Notes: generated by a model from the sequence alone, not told the origin. Counted from the first letter of the stretch, positions 9,490 to 19,443 are shown. The stretch: DNA of 64,000 nucleotides from Gordius sp. MW1 (GCA_964036665.1 OZ038531.1:8184168-8248167), one strand, 5' to 3'. Numbers and translations are program-made.

Positions 9490-10435
9490 CTAGCTGGCCC
9501 GGCAAACGTTGTTTTGCTATATACATTATTTCTAGAAAATACTATAAGTGTATGGGTTGGTTATGAATAATAAAATAATTAATTGATTATTAAAAATATG
9601 CTTCTTGATCGACCACATGATAATAATGGCAAAAATTGCATAATTTAAATTTTATTTATTTAATTTAAATAGCTTGTTAAACCCCAATAATTTTGACCGT
9701 ATACTGTAACATTTTTATTACACTTTTAAATATCTAATTCGAGAAAACTTTAGCCTTGTATGTATGACGTCATTATTGTATATGATGCTATAAATAAAAT
9801 GCTGGCCGCGAAATGTCCGATATATTTAAAACTAAAAGGTATTTTAGGAATTTGAAAAAGCTATTTTACCCCTAGCCGCCCTGGGGATCTATGGCTAATT
9901 TTTCGCGCGAATCGGGCCGGTAGTTTCAGCATTTAGCCCCTTTTTTAAACTAAAAGGAATTTTAGGATTCTGCTAAAGCAATTTTACCCCTGACCGCCCT
10001 GGGAACCTACGGGTAAAGTTTCGCGCGAATCGGGCAGGTAATTTCAGAATTTAGCCCTCACATACATACATATATACATACATACATACATACATACATA
10101 CATACATACATACATACATACATACATACATACATACATACATACATACATACATACATACATACATACATACATACATACATACATACATACATACATA
10201 CATACATACATACATACATACATACATACATACATACATACATACATACATACATACATACATACATACATACATACATACATACATACATACATACATA
10301 CATACATACATACATACATACATACATACATACATACATACATACATACATACATACATACATACATACATACATACATACATACATACATACATACATA
10401 CATACATACATACATACATACATACATACATACAA
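9490..10435 (-). mobile_element. Non-autonomous Helitron inserted in the pseudogene
   Basis: The element's 3' end is at 9490: on the minus strand it reads GCAAAACAACGTTTGC (hairpin), CGGGCCAG, CTAG, then T. The body (9600-10060) matches the 3' region of Helitron copy 1 in reverse. The other side is a 370-bp (CATA)n tract in the position where related copies carry short CATACATACACACA near the 5' end. The canonical 5' TC terminus is not visible and was probably lost. Confidence 0.8.
10062..10434. repeat. (CATA)n microsatellite, about 93 units
   Basis: An almost perfect run of the tetranucleotide CATA occupies about 370 bp. It gives open frames in three minus-strand phases that encode only MYVC repeats, which are not genes. 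It lies at the 5' end of the Helitron and is probably an expansion of that element's own short repeat. Confidence 0.98.
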
Positions 10436-10616
10436 ACATTTTTTGCTCGTGTTCATGACGCGAAAAGTCACTGGCATTTAGCACGAAAGGTTTTGGTGTA
10501 AAAGAGGCACTAACATTAGCGCTACCCCGTGCTATAAGTGAGGCTAATTCCGTTGAAAACCCAAAATTCTTAATCTAAAACTGAGACTTGCGCTTGGCCT
10601 TTATGGTATTACATTT

Positions 10617-10778
10617 CGTGGGCATAGCCAGGGGGACGCAGGTAGAGGCCTATGCTTCCCTCTAAATCCATAAATTCTTTAAATTTCATAAAATTATGGG
10701 TAAAATTGTTATTTTGCGCTTCCTAAATCACAATTGCCCCCCCCCCCCCTTAATTCCAATCACGGCTGCGCCCATGAC
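10617..10778. mobile_element. GGGCGTAGCC-type MITE
   Basis: It starts GTGGGCATAGCCAGGGGG and ends CACGGCTGCGCCCATGA, with a C tract before the right end. Family features match the other copies. Confidence 0.85.
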
Positions 10779-11044
10779 TTATATTATGGCAGCCTCAAAA
10801 AAATAAAGGGGGATACACATATGGTTCTTCTAACAAGATATTAAAATTGAAAAAAGAAAAGTTATATTTAATTTGTCCTTCAACTTCCCCGCCACCTTCC
10901 TTTATTTTCGCGGCATCAGTTCTTATTTCTTATCGCAATACAAAAATACATGACATGCTAAATGCCAGTCCACTCCCTCAACTCCTTTTATAAATAACAC
11001 AAATGTGTGCTGTGCATCGTGGCTCTAGCCTCTTCACAAATGGT
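10779..11044. repeat. Diverged direct repeat, partner at 12240-12395
   Basis: About 10875-11000 shares TTTATTTTCGCGGCA and TGCCAGTCCACTCCCT with 12270-12345, at lower identity than the other duplications here. No gene was recognised in either copy. Confidence 0.6.
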
Positions 11045-11200
11045 AAGCATGGGCGTAGCCAAGGGGGGGGGGCAGAGAGGGGCGGCTCCCCAATTCAAAT
11101 ATTTGCTGAAATTTTTTCAAAAAATGATCATTTTGTCCCTCCCTAAATCATTTTTACCCCCCCCCCCCCCATAATTCCAATGCTGGCTACGCCTATGACG
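11045..11200. mobile_element. GGGCGTAGCC-type MITE, well-preserved termini
   Basis: The termini GCATGGGCGTAGCCAAGG and ATGCTGGCTACGCCTATG are nearly inverted copies. The inside holds G and C tracts and CCCTCCCTAAATCATTTTTA. Confidence 0.9.
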
Positions 11201-12420
11201 GTAAGAATTAATTTTTTTATTATAATTTGTTTGGTCAGCCCCAATTTTTTATTCGCTTTACTAATTTAAGACGTTTAAACTAAATTTCAACTTCTGCGCA
11301 TGATTTAATCCCATATTTCTAAATTTTAATCAATTGATTATGCTAAACTAGAGGCTATTTTTCTTTATCTTTGTGGAAAATTGTTATCTAACCAAAAATT
11401 TAAAATAACTGATATTTTTTTTACAAAAATTGACATTTAAGTTATAAGAATAAATGAACGTTTAAATGAAGTTTTAATACTTCGATATTAATTGTTGATC
11501 ATAATTAATTTTGAAATACATGTATGACGTAAGCACCTATAAAAATCGTTTATAATGAAGCGCGAGCAAAAATCGGTTTTTGACTAGCAAATTTTCTATT
11601 CACCTTTCTGTATCAATACTTTAGAAATGCAAAAAGAATTTATTTTCGCTTTATAAAACGTCACTTTTTGATAAACGTTATAGGAAGTGTAAAGAATCAA
11701 AGGCGGTGCTTTATTAATACTATGTTATTGTACAAAACACCTAACTCATGATCTTATTGTATAGGAGAAAGGGACAAATAAGGTTATTAATGTTTGTCTC
11801 CCCACCTCAACAACCGCTCTAAAATCACATGTGTTAAAATTCCATATTACAAACCATCAAGGAAATATATCTTCGACTCGTTGGTAAGAATTATTAATTT
11901 TTTACTCAAAATATTACGTTGTCATAATTTAAGTTGGCCGACTTTACCATATATTATTTTAAAAGCGTTACATCAAATGTTTTTAATATATTTTTAATTT
12001 CTAAATATTTAAATAATTGCAGTTTTTATGGTTTGATTTCTAACAAACATAAGTAAATATTTTACTCCTAAAAATATATGAAATCGACAAAATATTTGAA
12101 ATTCCCCCCCCCCCCCCTTCCTACCGAACTGTACTAATTACTTATGAAAAAGCTTGTTGTTCGTTACCACTAAATTAGCCTGTAAAAACTCAGTTTTTTT
12201 ACTTTAACGATTCGTTATTACATTCTCTTCCTTTCACAAAATCACCCTCAATTCCCACTACATCATCCCTCCCCTCCTTTATTTTCGCGGCAACATTTCT
12301 TTTGTCTGCGATTGCAAACATACTAGGTGCCAGTCCACTCCCTTTCATTAAATAACAGACATATGTATGTTTCAAATTTGTAATGCGCTTAATTTAAACC
12401 CATATAAATATATAGACAAC
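11201..12420. other. AT-rich stretch, no gene recognised
   Basis: It contains the partner (12240-12395) of the diverged repeat at 10875-11000 and a C tract near 12103. The 67-codon open frame at 11794-11997 matches nothing I know. Confidence 0.55.
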
Positions 12421-12422
12421 TG

Positions 12423-12640
12423 CAAAGTCACTTTTTTCAACTCGAACCCAAGCCCACCCAAAATTGTTTAAAAATTTTCAACCCGAACCCAACCTGAAAG
12501 CATCTTAAAATCCTTAACCAGAACCCGACCCGAAAGCATTTTGAATTTTCAAACCGGCCCGACCGAAAACGGTTACATTTTTTAACCGAATCCCTTCCTA
12601 ACGCGTTTTAAATTTTAATATCCAGCGCGAGTGTAAGAAA
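12423..12640 (-). mobile_element. hAT end fragment with CGAACCC repeats
   Basis: GCAAAGTCACTTTTTTCAAC followed by repeated CCGAACCCAACC matches, in reverse, the right end of the hAT at 19809-22565. No transposase remains. Confidence 0.75.
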
Positions 12641-12649
12641 AATTGCAGT

Positions 12650-12820
12650 GTGCATGGGCGTAGCCTGGCGGTGGGAGGGATGGGCGGCTTCCCCCCCCTC
12701 TAAATCCAAAAAATCTTCGAAATTTTATCAAATTATGGGTAAAATTTAAAAAATGGGTATTTTGCCCTTCCCTTTTTCATTGTTGCCCCTCTAATTTCAA
12801 TACTGGCCTCGCCCATGTGG
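12650..12820. mobile_element. GGGCGTAGCC-type MITE
   Basis: It starts TGCATGGGCGTAGCCTGG and ends CTGGCCTCGCCCATG, with the internal layout of the family. A partial right half of another copy is at 13040-13131. Confidence 0.85.
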
Positions 12821-13548
12821 GTGTTAAAGATTTAATAGACAAATTAAAGTGCGATTTATGAAACTACCATATCTTTTGAATACTAAATTTATTTGAATGA
12901 TTTATTATAGATATATAAATATGATAGCATCTACAATATCGGGTTACATTTAATTTAAAAATATAGATTTGCAAATAAATCAGTTAATAAATTGAAACTG
13001 ACTTCTATTTGTTTTTTGAATATATATTTAAATAGTTTAATGGCTAAAATTTCGAAGAATGATTCATTTGCCCCTCCCTAAGTCATCATTGCCCATGCCC
13101 CTCTAATCCCAATGCTGGCTACGCCCATGATTCACTATATAGTTAAAAATCTCATAAATTTTTAATAAATCGCGCTTTAAAGAAGCGATCGTTGTTGCTT
13201 TCTAAATAATATGTCTTTGGAATTTGGAAAACAAACAAACCAGTATAACAACCCTTATCACATTGATGAAAGGGACAACAATGTAAGATTATGGTCGCCC
13301 CATCTCGAAATTACTATGCACAGCGCGCCAAAAGCAGGGGTTTGTCCCGAACCCCTGAACCCGAACCGGGTAAAACCCGATGTTTTACCGAACCCAAACC
13401 CGAACCCATTTTTAAAAATACCCTTAAAACCCGAACCCGATGAATACAAATAAAGGTTCGGGTTCGGGTTTTCAATTCAAAAATATATTGTGAATTGCAT
13501 ATCTCAGTTTTCTCTATCATGACAATGTAACGAAAACCATCTTCTTCT

Positions 13549-15789
13549 TTATCGTGTTGAAAATCCCACAGACGTGGGGTAAGTTTTTAGCAGATTCTTC
13601 CATCTGAGTCGCGTACATGCCATGCCAATTTCCATCTGTTTGACGTCCATATCCTTTTCAACCAGTCGTTTCCAGGTGGCACGTGGTCTGCCCCTTCCTC
13701 TTCTTCCAGGCACGTCCATCTCCAGCGTTTGCCGTGTGACATCGTCCTCGTCTCTTCGTAATACATGGCCGTACCACCGCAGTCGATTTTCTCTTAAGAA
13801 GTCCTTCGTCGCTTGTATACCCATCTTTGTCATCAAGGATTCGTTCGTCATGCGATCCAGCTTGGTGTAGCCTAAGCTCCATCGCACCATTCTCATTTCC
13901 GTGGCTTGCAAGAGTTTCTCCTCCGCGGTGGTTACAGCCCATGTTTCGCTCCCGTAAAGCAAGACCGGTCGCACGATGGTTTTGTACGCCTTGCTTTTCA
14001 ACCAAATTGGTATCTTTTTGTCACACATGACACCGGAGATGCTGCGCCACTTGAGCCATGCTTTCTTGATCCGAGAATGGACTTCGGCGGTACATCCTCC
14101 CTCTTGATGCAATAGCGAGCCAAGATATGTGAACTTATCAACCTCCGTGTACATTGGACCGTCATTTTTGTGCATTAGCGGACTACCGCTTATCATTTGC
14201 ATGTAAACCGTTTTCTTCTCGCTGACCTTTAGACCGAATTCCGAAAAACGTTCTGACCATTTTTTCGCCAGATGAAAAACCCCTTCTCTTGTTTCATCGC
14301 ATAGGACAATATCATCGGCATATAGCATAGTCCAAGGGGCCGGCTTGTGCAAGTCCTTTGTTATTGTATCCATAATTAGATTAAACAAGAATGGGCTTAA
14401 CGCTGACCCTTGATGTAGTCCAATCATTATTCGGAAGGGTTTCGTTTCTCCTACGGTAGTCCTAACAGATGCAGCCGCGCCATTATACATTTCCTTGATA
14501 AGTCGAACATATCCTTCGGGTATATTTCTGGCTCTAAGGGACCACCATATTAAGTCTCTCGGAACCGTATCGTAGGCCTTTTCTAAATCGATGAAGACCA
14601 TGTGTAAGTTCTTTCTTATGTCGCCATATTTTTCCATCGTCTGCTTCAACGCAAAGATTGGATCCATCGTTGATTTACCGGCCACGAATCCAAACTGATT
14701 GGGCGAGAGACAAACTTCGTCATTGAGCCTTTTCACTAGCACCCTTTCTAGTAGTTTTAGTGAGTGGCAGGTCAACTTGATACCTCTAAAGTTGCCACAT
14801 TCCTGCGCGTCTCCTTTGCCTTTGTATATGGGTATGATCGTACTTTCCCTCCATTGGTCAGGGATACGACTCTCATACAGCATAGCGTTAAATAGGCCTG
14901 TCATTATGTCGATTCCTTCTCCTTTGCACCCAAGCCAAGCTTCGTTCGGTAAATCATCGGGACCTAGCGCTTTCCCTTTCCGCATCTTCGTTAGTTGCGC
15001 TCCTACTTCATAAGCCTGCAATGGTAAAACCAAGTTCGAGTTCGGTTCCACCCTCTCTAGCGGTCTTCTATCATTTGTTTTGTTCATCATATTTTGGAAA
15101 TAATCTTTCCATCTTTTGATAACTTCCTTCGGTTTGCACAACGTTCGTCCCTCTTCGCTTTTAATGACTTTCAGTGTCCCGACATCTCGACTTTTTTTCT
15201 CCCTGATCTTTGCGAGTTTATACATGACTATGTCGCCGCCCTTGGTATTGAGCTTGTTTGCCATATCGGTGTAAGCCTCGTTCCTCGCTATCGCAACCGC
15301 TATCTTAGCTTTGCGTTTCGCTTCACGATATGCCACGTAGTCTTCTCCTTTCTTCGTTTTGTACCATCGTAGGTACAACGCCTTCTTTACTTCTATAGCC
15401 TCTTTGACCGAGTCATTCCACCACCATAGTTCACGCTTGTGAGCTCTGCCGCCCTTAGTTCGTCCCAAGATTTGAAAGGCCGTTTCCTTTAGAACATTTG
15501 CAACGGTGTCCCACCTTTTGTTAATGTCGCCCCCCAAGCCTGCAACCTTCAAGAGCGGAGTTGCTCGAGCGTGAAACATTTCATTTGCGCGATCATCCTT
15601 AAGCTTTTCGTACTTTGTCCTTGGTGTGTAGACTTTTCTCCTTTCGGGAAAAATCTTTCTTGCTATATCGAGGACAACTGGCCGATGTTGCTTGGCGATT
15701 TCTTCCCCCGGTATAACCTTGCAATCTTTAACTTGCCACAAATTTTTGCGCTTCACTAGGGTAGTCGACCTGTGTAAGGTGATCCCCAC
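13549..15789 (-). CDS. RTE LINE reverse transcriptase (ORF2 C-terminal part)
   Basis: The frame encodes the enzyme that copies LINE RNA into the target site. Visible motifs in order are KGKGDAQECGNFRGI, MVFIDLEKAYDTVPRDLIW, GLHQGSALSPFLFNLIMD, the catalytic YADDIVLCDE, then a conserved C-terminal tail RWYGHVLRRDEDD...GRRGRGRPRATWK. The 746-residue frame has no internal stop. In relatives it continues directly from the endonuclease. Here one extra C near 15763 (TACCCTAGTG where TACCTAGTG would keep the frame) puts the two in different frames, so the listed methionine is not a natural start. Confidence 0.9.
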   Translation of the reverse strand: MGITLHRSTTLVKRKNLWQVKDCKVIPGEEIAKQHRPVVLDIARKIFPERRKVYTPRTKYEKLKDDRANEMFHARATPLLKVAGLGGDINKRWDTVANVLKETAFQILGRTKGGRAHKRELWWWNDSVKEAIEVKKALYLRWYKTKKGEDYVAYREAKRKAKIAVAIARNEAYTDMANKLNTKGGDIVMYKLAKIREKKSRDVGTLKVIKSEEGRTLCKPKEVIKRWKDYFQNMMNKTNDRRPLERVEPNSNLVLPLQAYEVGAQLTKMRKGKALGPDDLPNEAWLGCKGEGIDIMTGLFNAMLYESRIPDQWRESTIIPIYKGKGDAQECGNFRGIKLTCHSLKLLERVLVKRLNDEVCLSPNQFGFVAGKSTMDPIFALKQTMEKYGDIRKNLHMVFIDLEKAYDTVPRDLIWWSLRARNIPEGYVRLIKEMYNGAAASVRTTVGETKPFRIMIGLHQGSALSPFLFNLIMDTITKDLHKPAPWTMLYADDIVLCDETREGVFHLAKKWSERFSEFGLKVSEKKTVYMQMISGSPLMHKNDGPMYTEVDKFTYLGSLLHQEGGCTAEVHSRIKKAWLKWRSISGVMCDKKIPIWLKSKAYKTIVRPVLLYGSETWAVTTAEEKLLQATEMRMVRWSLGYTKLDRMTNESLMTKMGIQATKDFLRENRLRWYGHVLRRDEDDVTRQTLEMDVPGRRGRGRPRATWKRLVEKDMDVKQMEIGMACTRLRWKNLLKTYPTSVGFSTR

Positions 15790-16531
15790 TGCTGTACGTC
15801 GCTAAATGTTCGGTACGCTTCTGAAAGAAGGTATTCACAATGGCCATATCGTAAGCTTGCGCCATCTGTAGTAACTTCTCTCCCTCTTTATTCTTCAACC
15901 CATAGCCATGCCCGCCGTGATTTCGTTCGTACACGCCCCTTTCTTTCCCAACGTGCCCATTAAAGTCTGCTCCGATGATGAGATTCTCGTCAGGCTTCAC
16001 GTAGCGTATTTCTTTTTCGAGCTTTTCATAGAATTCGTCCTTCTCATTTTCGGAACATCCAACCTGGGGCGAATACGCACAAATAACATTGACAAGGCCG
16101 CCTGGATCCGCCAGCTTTATGCACATCAATCTATCCGAGCATCGTTTGACTTCGACTACCTTGTCCTTAAAGGAATCGCTAAGCACTATACCGACCCCGT
16201 TCTTCCGTGATGGGGAACCCGAGTAGTATAGCTTGTAACCATCTCCTAGCTCCCTGGCTTTTGTTCCATGCCACCGCGTTTCTTGTAGACACGCTATGTG
16301 TATCCTTCGCCTTTTTAGCATCTGCGCAACCTCGATGCTCTTCCCCGTCAGCGTGCCCACACAGCTGGCCACTCTTGTCTGTTCGACAACTAGATTCCTT
16401 AACCTCCTTCGTTGTGAGTGAGGCGGTAACCCTTGTATACTTTTCACATTGCACGGGCGGATGATGCAATGCGCGTCGTTTGGGGAGGACGCCCTAGCAT
16501 TCTGGTATAAGTTCGTATTTGAAGCTGCCAT
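15728..16531 (-). pseudogene. RTE LINE endonuclease (ORF2 N-terminal part)
   Basis: This is an APE-like endonuclease that would nick target DNA. Conserved pieces include GTLTGKSIEVAQ, LQETRWHG (catalytic Glu), NGVGIVLSD, GADFNGHVG and SSGDHLTQVDY. Where relatives have SWNVGT, this copy reads SCVGT, so the active-site Asn is lost, apparently through a 3-nt deletion. Together with the frameshift into the reverse transcriptase, this copy is probably unable to move by itself. Confidence 0.85.
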
Positions 16532-16938
16532 GTTGTTTGGAGTTGCTTTTTACAGCCGGCGACGCCAACCCTCCACTTTTTTCACACGGACTTGGGACCG
16601 TCGTAAACCATACGATTGTAATTTCAATAGTTTTATGTTTCCGGCATTTTTCATTCATTATTCGATACTAATTATCTCAAGAATTATTTTTAAGTATTTT
16701 ATATATAATTGATATAATATGATTTCTTGAACCCGAACCCAATTCCTTAAACCCGAATTCGATTTCAAAATTTATGCCAAACACGAACCCGAACCCGATT
16801 TTATTTTGGGCGGGCTCAAACCCCTGGCCAAAAGGATTTAATGCGTCTAAATAAACGTAAATATATATTCTTAAATCGTATCTGTAAGAATTATTTTCTA
16901 TTATAAATTTTGTTGTCTTAATTATTATTATAAGGTTT

Positions 16939-16987
16939 ATTTTGATAAATAAATGATTTAAATAATTGTTTTAAATATTAATTTATT
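16939..16987. repeat. 49-bp target duplication, left copy
   Basis: The 49 bases beginning ATTTTGATAAATAAATGATT are identical to 19395-19443 and flank the LINE at 16988-19394. Sequence on the outer sides differs. Confidence 0.9.
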
Positions 16988-17107
16988 TTTATTTTTTTTT
17001 TTATTTTTTTTTTTTTTTGAATTGACATGCTTTATAAAAAAAAGTATTAAATATAAAGTGGATTTAATACAAAGATACAAGAACGAAAATATTTATAAAA
17101 AGAATGA

Positions 17108-17877
17108 TTAAAACACATTATCCGTTTCTTCATCTTTAAGAATGGGCATTGAATCCATCAAAGAATAAAAATTGGATTTAGCAATCGCAATGGCAATTGA
17201 TTGTCTTAGTAAGAAACTATTCGATATTTTAGAAGGGGGCGAGCGTTTATTGAGTTCTTTAAAAAAATTTAATGCGCTCTTTCCGAACGTCCCTGAGCAC
17301 GACGAGACGATAGGAATAAAAACGGAGGATTCCGATAAAGCTGAGTATTTTAAGGATTTGCGATGCTCTGCCGATCCTAGGGGGTCGCGAGTATCGTTGG
17401 AGGGGGCAAACAGGTCAATACAGGTGTAGTCCCATTTTAAGAAAAGGCCTTTGTCCCATGGGATAAGTGATGAACCGTCAGGACGCATCCGCCCTTCGAG
17501 AGAGGGATCTGACGTTCAAGGATGGAAGGAACTTTTGCCCGTTTGAGGGCAGCTTGAAGCAGTGTATTTATTTTTTGGTGCCTACTATACCGGCTTTTGT
17601 TAAATTTACAATGCAGAGGGTGACGCGCTTCCTCATCTACAAGTGAATTACAAAGCCGGCAGGGGTATGGGGACGTGTATTTACAGCCCAAGCGGAGGGC
17701 TATGTTGAAGGACAGGGTAGGATTCTCTAAAAACATTCCCGAAAACTTACTAGGGTAAGCTTCAAGCCATTCATAACCAGATTGGTCGAAAGCCAATGAC
17801 CTAAGATTGCAATGCTGTTTGGCGTCGCATGTCGAGAGAAGGTAAGCAACGGACCGCGACACCAAACTTGCATCCAA
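17108..17877 (-). pseudogene. LINE Cys/His motif and restriction-like endonuclease
   Basis: Two minus-strand frames cover it. The first (17437-17877) has CRLCNSLVDEEARHPLHCKF, a CX2C...HX4C motif followed by RHQKINTLLQAALKRAK, as in the linker of R2-like proteins. The second (17108-17488) has RPDGSSLIPW, then WDYTCIDLFA, then KYSAL and FIPIVSSCSGTFG, fitting a PD-(D/E)XK-type endonuclease. They lie in different frames near 17440-17490. Confidence 0.8.
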
Positions 17878-18157
17878 ATCTTTTTGGGCATATGATTGTG
17901 GAATGTCAACTCCTAAATTGACATTCTCATTCCATAGAGATAAGGCTTGATTGATAGAGGGGTTGAGTGAGAAAGGGACAAGGTCGTTAATAGATTGTTT
18001 AAAAGAAAGGGAGGAGGAAATAAAGGCGGCTAAGGAAATCGCGGTTGGGGAACGAATACCTAGACCGCCAGATTTTGTGGGAAGAGTGGCTTGAAGCCAA
18101 GTATTCGTGTTAAAAGAAATATTTAAAATTAATTCAAGTGTGGATTTAAAAAAGTGT

Positions 18158-19381
18158 TCATAATTGTGTAAAATCTTTAAATAAAAAAGCTTGCGTGGAG
18201 CGGAAGCAGAATAAAATTTTGCTAATGTTGTAATAATTTTTTATAATGTAAAAGGAATGATGAGAGGGCATAGATTTAAAAATGTCTAATTTGGTTTTTA
18301 GAGAAGAAAGGTTTTTGTCTAAAAAATTTTTGAGGCACTCTGGGCCCCCGATAGGTGCGCCTAAAACATACATATTGTCTTTATTAATTTTGGCAAAGTC
18401 AAAAAACTTTGGGTGAATATTATCCAAGTCAGAATATATTTCACTTTTAGAGGCATTTAAACATAAGTTTAATGTGGGGAAAAAAGCATGTATTACATCT
18501 AGTGCTTGGACTAGGTTGTCAGGGGTGCCAACAAGAGTGGCGTCATCTAAATACCAGACATTGAGGGTGAGTTTACAATGTTTGTTAATTTCGTTAATTA
18601 GGTGATTTATAGCCAAGCAGAATAAAGGGGGGCCTAGGGGGTCACCTTGTTGGATCCCTTCTGCGGATTCAAGGAAGAATTCTCCAAATTTCAAAATCGA
18701 AGGACATCCGTAACTTGAAATGATGTAGTTGGTGTATTGGGGAAATATCTTGATAAAATCGTTAATGAAGGCTGTGCGGCGAATGCTATTGAAAGCATTT
18801 TTAAAATCCAGTTTTATAAAGGAGTCACCCAGAGGGAGGTGTTCCAGGGCTAAGCGTGCGGCATGGGTAGCTGCTATCTCGCACCCTCCTTTGACCCCAA
18901 AGCCTAGTTGATGCGGAATTAAAGTAGGGGACAATATGGGTTTGATCGCCGAACAAATTAATTTAGAAATAATTCTTCGAAAGACACCGCCGATAGCGAT
19001 AGGCCTGGCTGAATTGTCGGCCTTTCTTATAGCTAAAAGCTTAGCTCCAAAGACTATGGGTGTTATTTCTTTAGGTATACTCCCATTGACTAAAAGGTTA
19101 CAAAATTTGGTGAGTAAGTCTAGTAAGATGGAGGAGTTATTATTATCAATTGTTATAAGATCTTTTAAAAAAATTGGTTTTATGCCGTCGAGACCACCTG
19201 CAGAATCCATAGGAAAGGATAAGATGGCATCTCGAATGTCTGATGACTTAAAAGCAATATCTGAAGGTTGCGAGGGCGATAGGTAAGTTGACGATAGACT
19301 CTGGGGATGCTTGAGAACCATTTCTTCATATGATTTTTGTGAAGGAATCAAAAATGAATTGTCTTCTTCAAGGTATCTCAT
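18158..19381 (-). CDS. Reverse transcriptase of R2/NeSL-like LINE, partial
   Basis: The 407-residue frame includes RPIAIGGVFRRIISKLI, HQLGFGVKGGCEIA, FIKLDFKNAFNSIRR, EGIQQGDPLGPPLFCLAI and the catalytic WYLDDATLVG (residues LDD in place of the common ADD). This motif set is typical of restriction-like-endonuclease LINEs. The first methionine is simply the first after the truncation. The frame ends near 18158, where a shift leads into the linker. The protein would lack its DNA-binding N-terminus. Confidence 0.85.
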   Translation of the reverse strand: MRYLEEDNSFLIPSQKSYEEMVLKHPQSLSSTYLSPSQPSDIAFKSSDIRDAILSFPMDSAGGLDGIKPIFLKDLITIDNNNSSILLDLLTKFCNLLVNGSIPKEITPIVFGAKLLAIRKADNSARPIAIGGVFRRIISKLICSAIKPILSPTLIPHQLGFGVKGGCEIAATHAARLALEHLPLGDSFIKLDFKNAFNSIRRTAFINDFIKIFPQYTNYIISSYGCPSILKFGEFFLESAEGIQQGDPLGPPLFCLAINHLINEINKHCKLTLNVWYLDDATLVGTPDNLVQALDVIHAFFPTLNLCLNASKSEIYSDLDNIHPKFFDFAKINKDNMYVLGAPIGGPECLKNFLDKNLSSLKTKLDIFKSMPSHHSFYIIKNYYNISKILFCFRSTQAFLFKDFTQL

Positions 19382-19394
19382 TGCACTCTTGATG

Positions 19395-19443
19395 ATTTTG
19401 ATAAATAAATGATTTAAATAATTGTTTTAAATATTAATTTATT
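19395..19443. repeat. 49-bp target duplication, right copy
   Basis: It is identical to 16939-16987. See the LINE at 16988-19394. Confidence 0.9.

Larger units (their letters stand above)
7313..10552. repeat. Segmental duplication, copy A
   Basis: From about 7313 to 9479 this tract matches 36421-39470 in the same orientation, at high identity by eye. It includes TTAGTGGAATTAGTAG, a GGGCGTAGCC MITE at 8243-8365 and the last third of the torsin-cofactor gene. Homology resumes at 10436-10552 after a Helitron. Relative to copy B it lacks the hAT at 37036-37978 and a 58-bp MITE piece at 36537-36592, but retains about 115 bp (8402-8516) that copy B has lost. Confidence 0.92.
9153..10552 (-). pseudogene. 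Truncated torsin-cofactor pseudogene split by Helitron
   Basis: This is a partial duplicate of the gene at 39145-40032. The C-terminal part (9153-9479) is still open and nearly identical, including the LLSRM arginine motif. Further upstream coding sequence reappears at 10436-10552 (TTTAGCACGAAAGGTTTT on the plus strand), after a Helitron with a long microsatellite. About 50 bp of coding sequence present in the intact gene is missing at the insertion. Homology ends inside the coding region, so the transmembrane segment and start are absent. It cannot make the full protein. Confidence 0.9.
13540..16610 (-). mobile_element. RTE-clade LINE, nearly full length
   Basis: This minus-strand non-LTR retrotransposon has an apurinic-type endonuclease frame (15728-16531), a reverse transcriptase frame (13549-15789) and a 3' end GATAAAGAAGAAG typical of RTE elements, with no poly(A) tail. 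The 5' leader reaches about 16610. The reverse transcriptase is uninterrupted, so the copy is young, but one frameshift separates the two domains. Clear target duplications were not found. A 230-bp 3' fragment of the same family is at 42733-42962. Confidence 0.92.
13335..16826. mobile_element. hAT element (CAGGGGTTTG ends) holding an RTE LINE
   Basis: The left end is CAGGGGTTTGTCCCGAACCC and the right end is GGGCTCAAACCCCTG. The flanks carry a perfect 8-bp duplication GCCAAAAG at 13327-13334 and 16827-16834, as expected of hAT. Both ends are full of AACCCGAACCCG subterminal repeats. No transposase was recognised in the remaining hAT DNA, so it is probably non-autonomous. Its interior was later hit by the RTE LINE at about 13540-16610. 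Confidence 0.92.
16988..19394 (-). mobile_element. 5'-truncated LINE with restriction-like endonuclease
   Basis: This minus-strand non-LTR retrotransposon has a T-rich tract at 16988-17021 (a poly(A) tail on the element strand). Next to the tail is a restriction-like endonuclease, then a cysteine/histidine motif, then reverse transcriptase at 18158-19381. This order (RT, CCHC-type motif, C-terminal endonuclease) is that of the CRE/R2/NeSL group. It is flanked by the 49-bp duplication. The N-terminal zinc-finger part is missing, so it is 5' truncated. At least two frameshifts separate the domains. Confidence 0.85.

Noticed and set aside
10044-10484. Three overlapping open frames encoding MYVC repeats
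   Set aside because: They arise from the (CATA)n microsatellite read in three phases and have no protein-like composition.
13622-16712. Numerous plus-strand frames
   Set aside because: They are antisense shadows of the RTE LINE, which has clear RT and endonuclease motifs on the minus strand.
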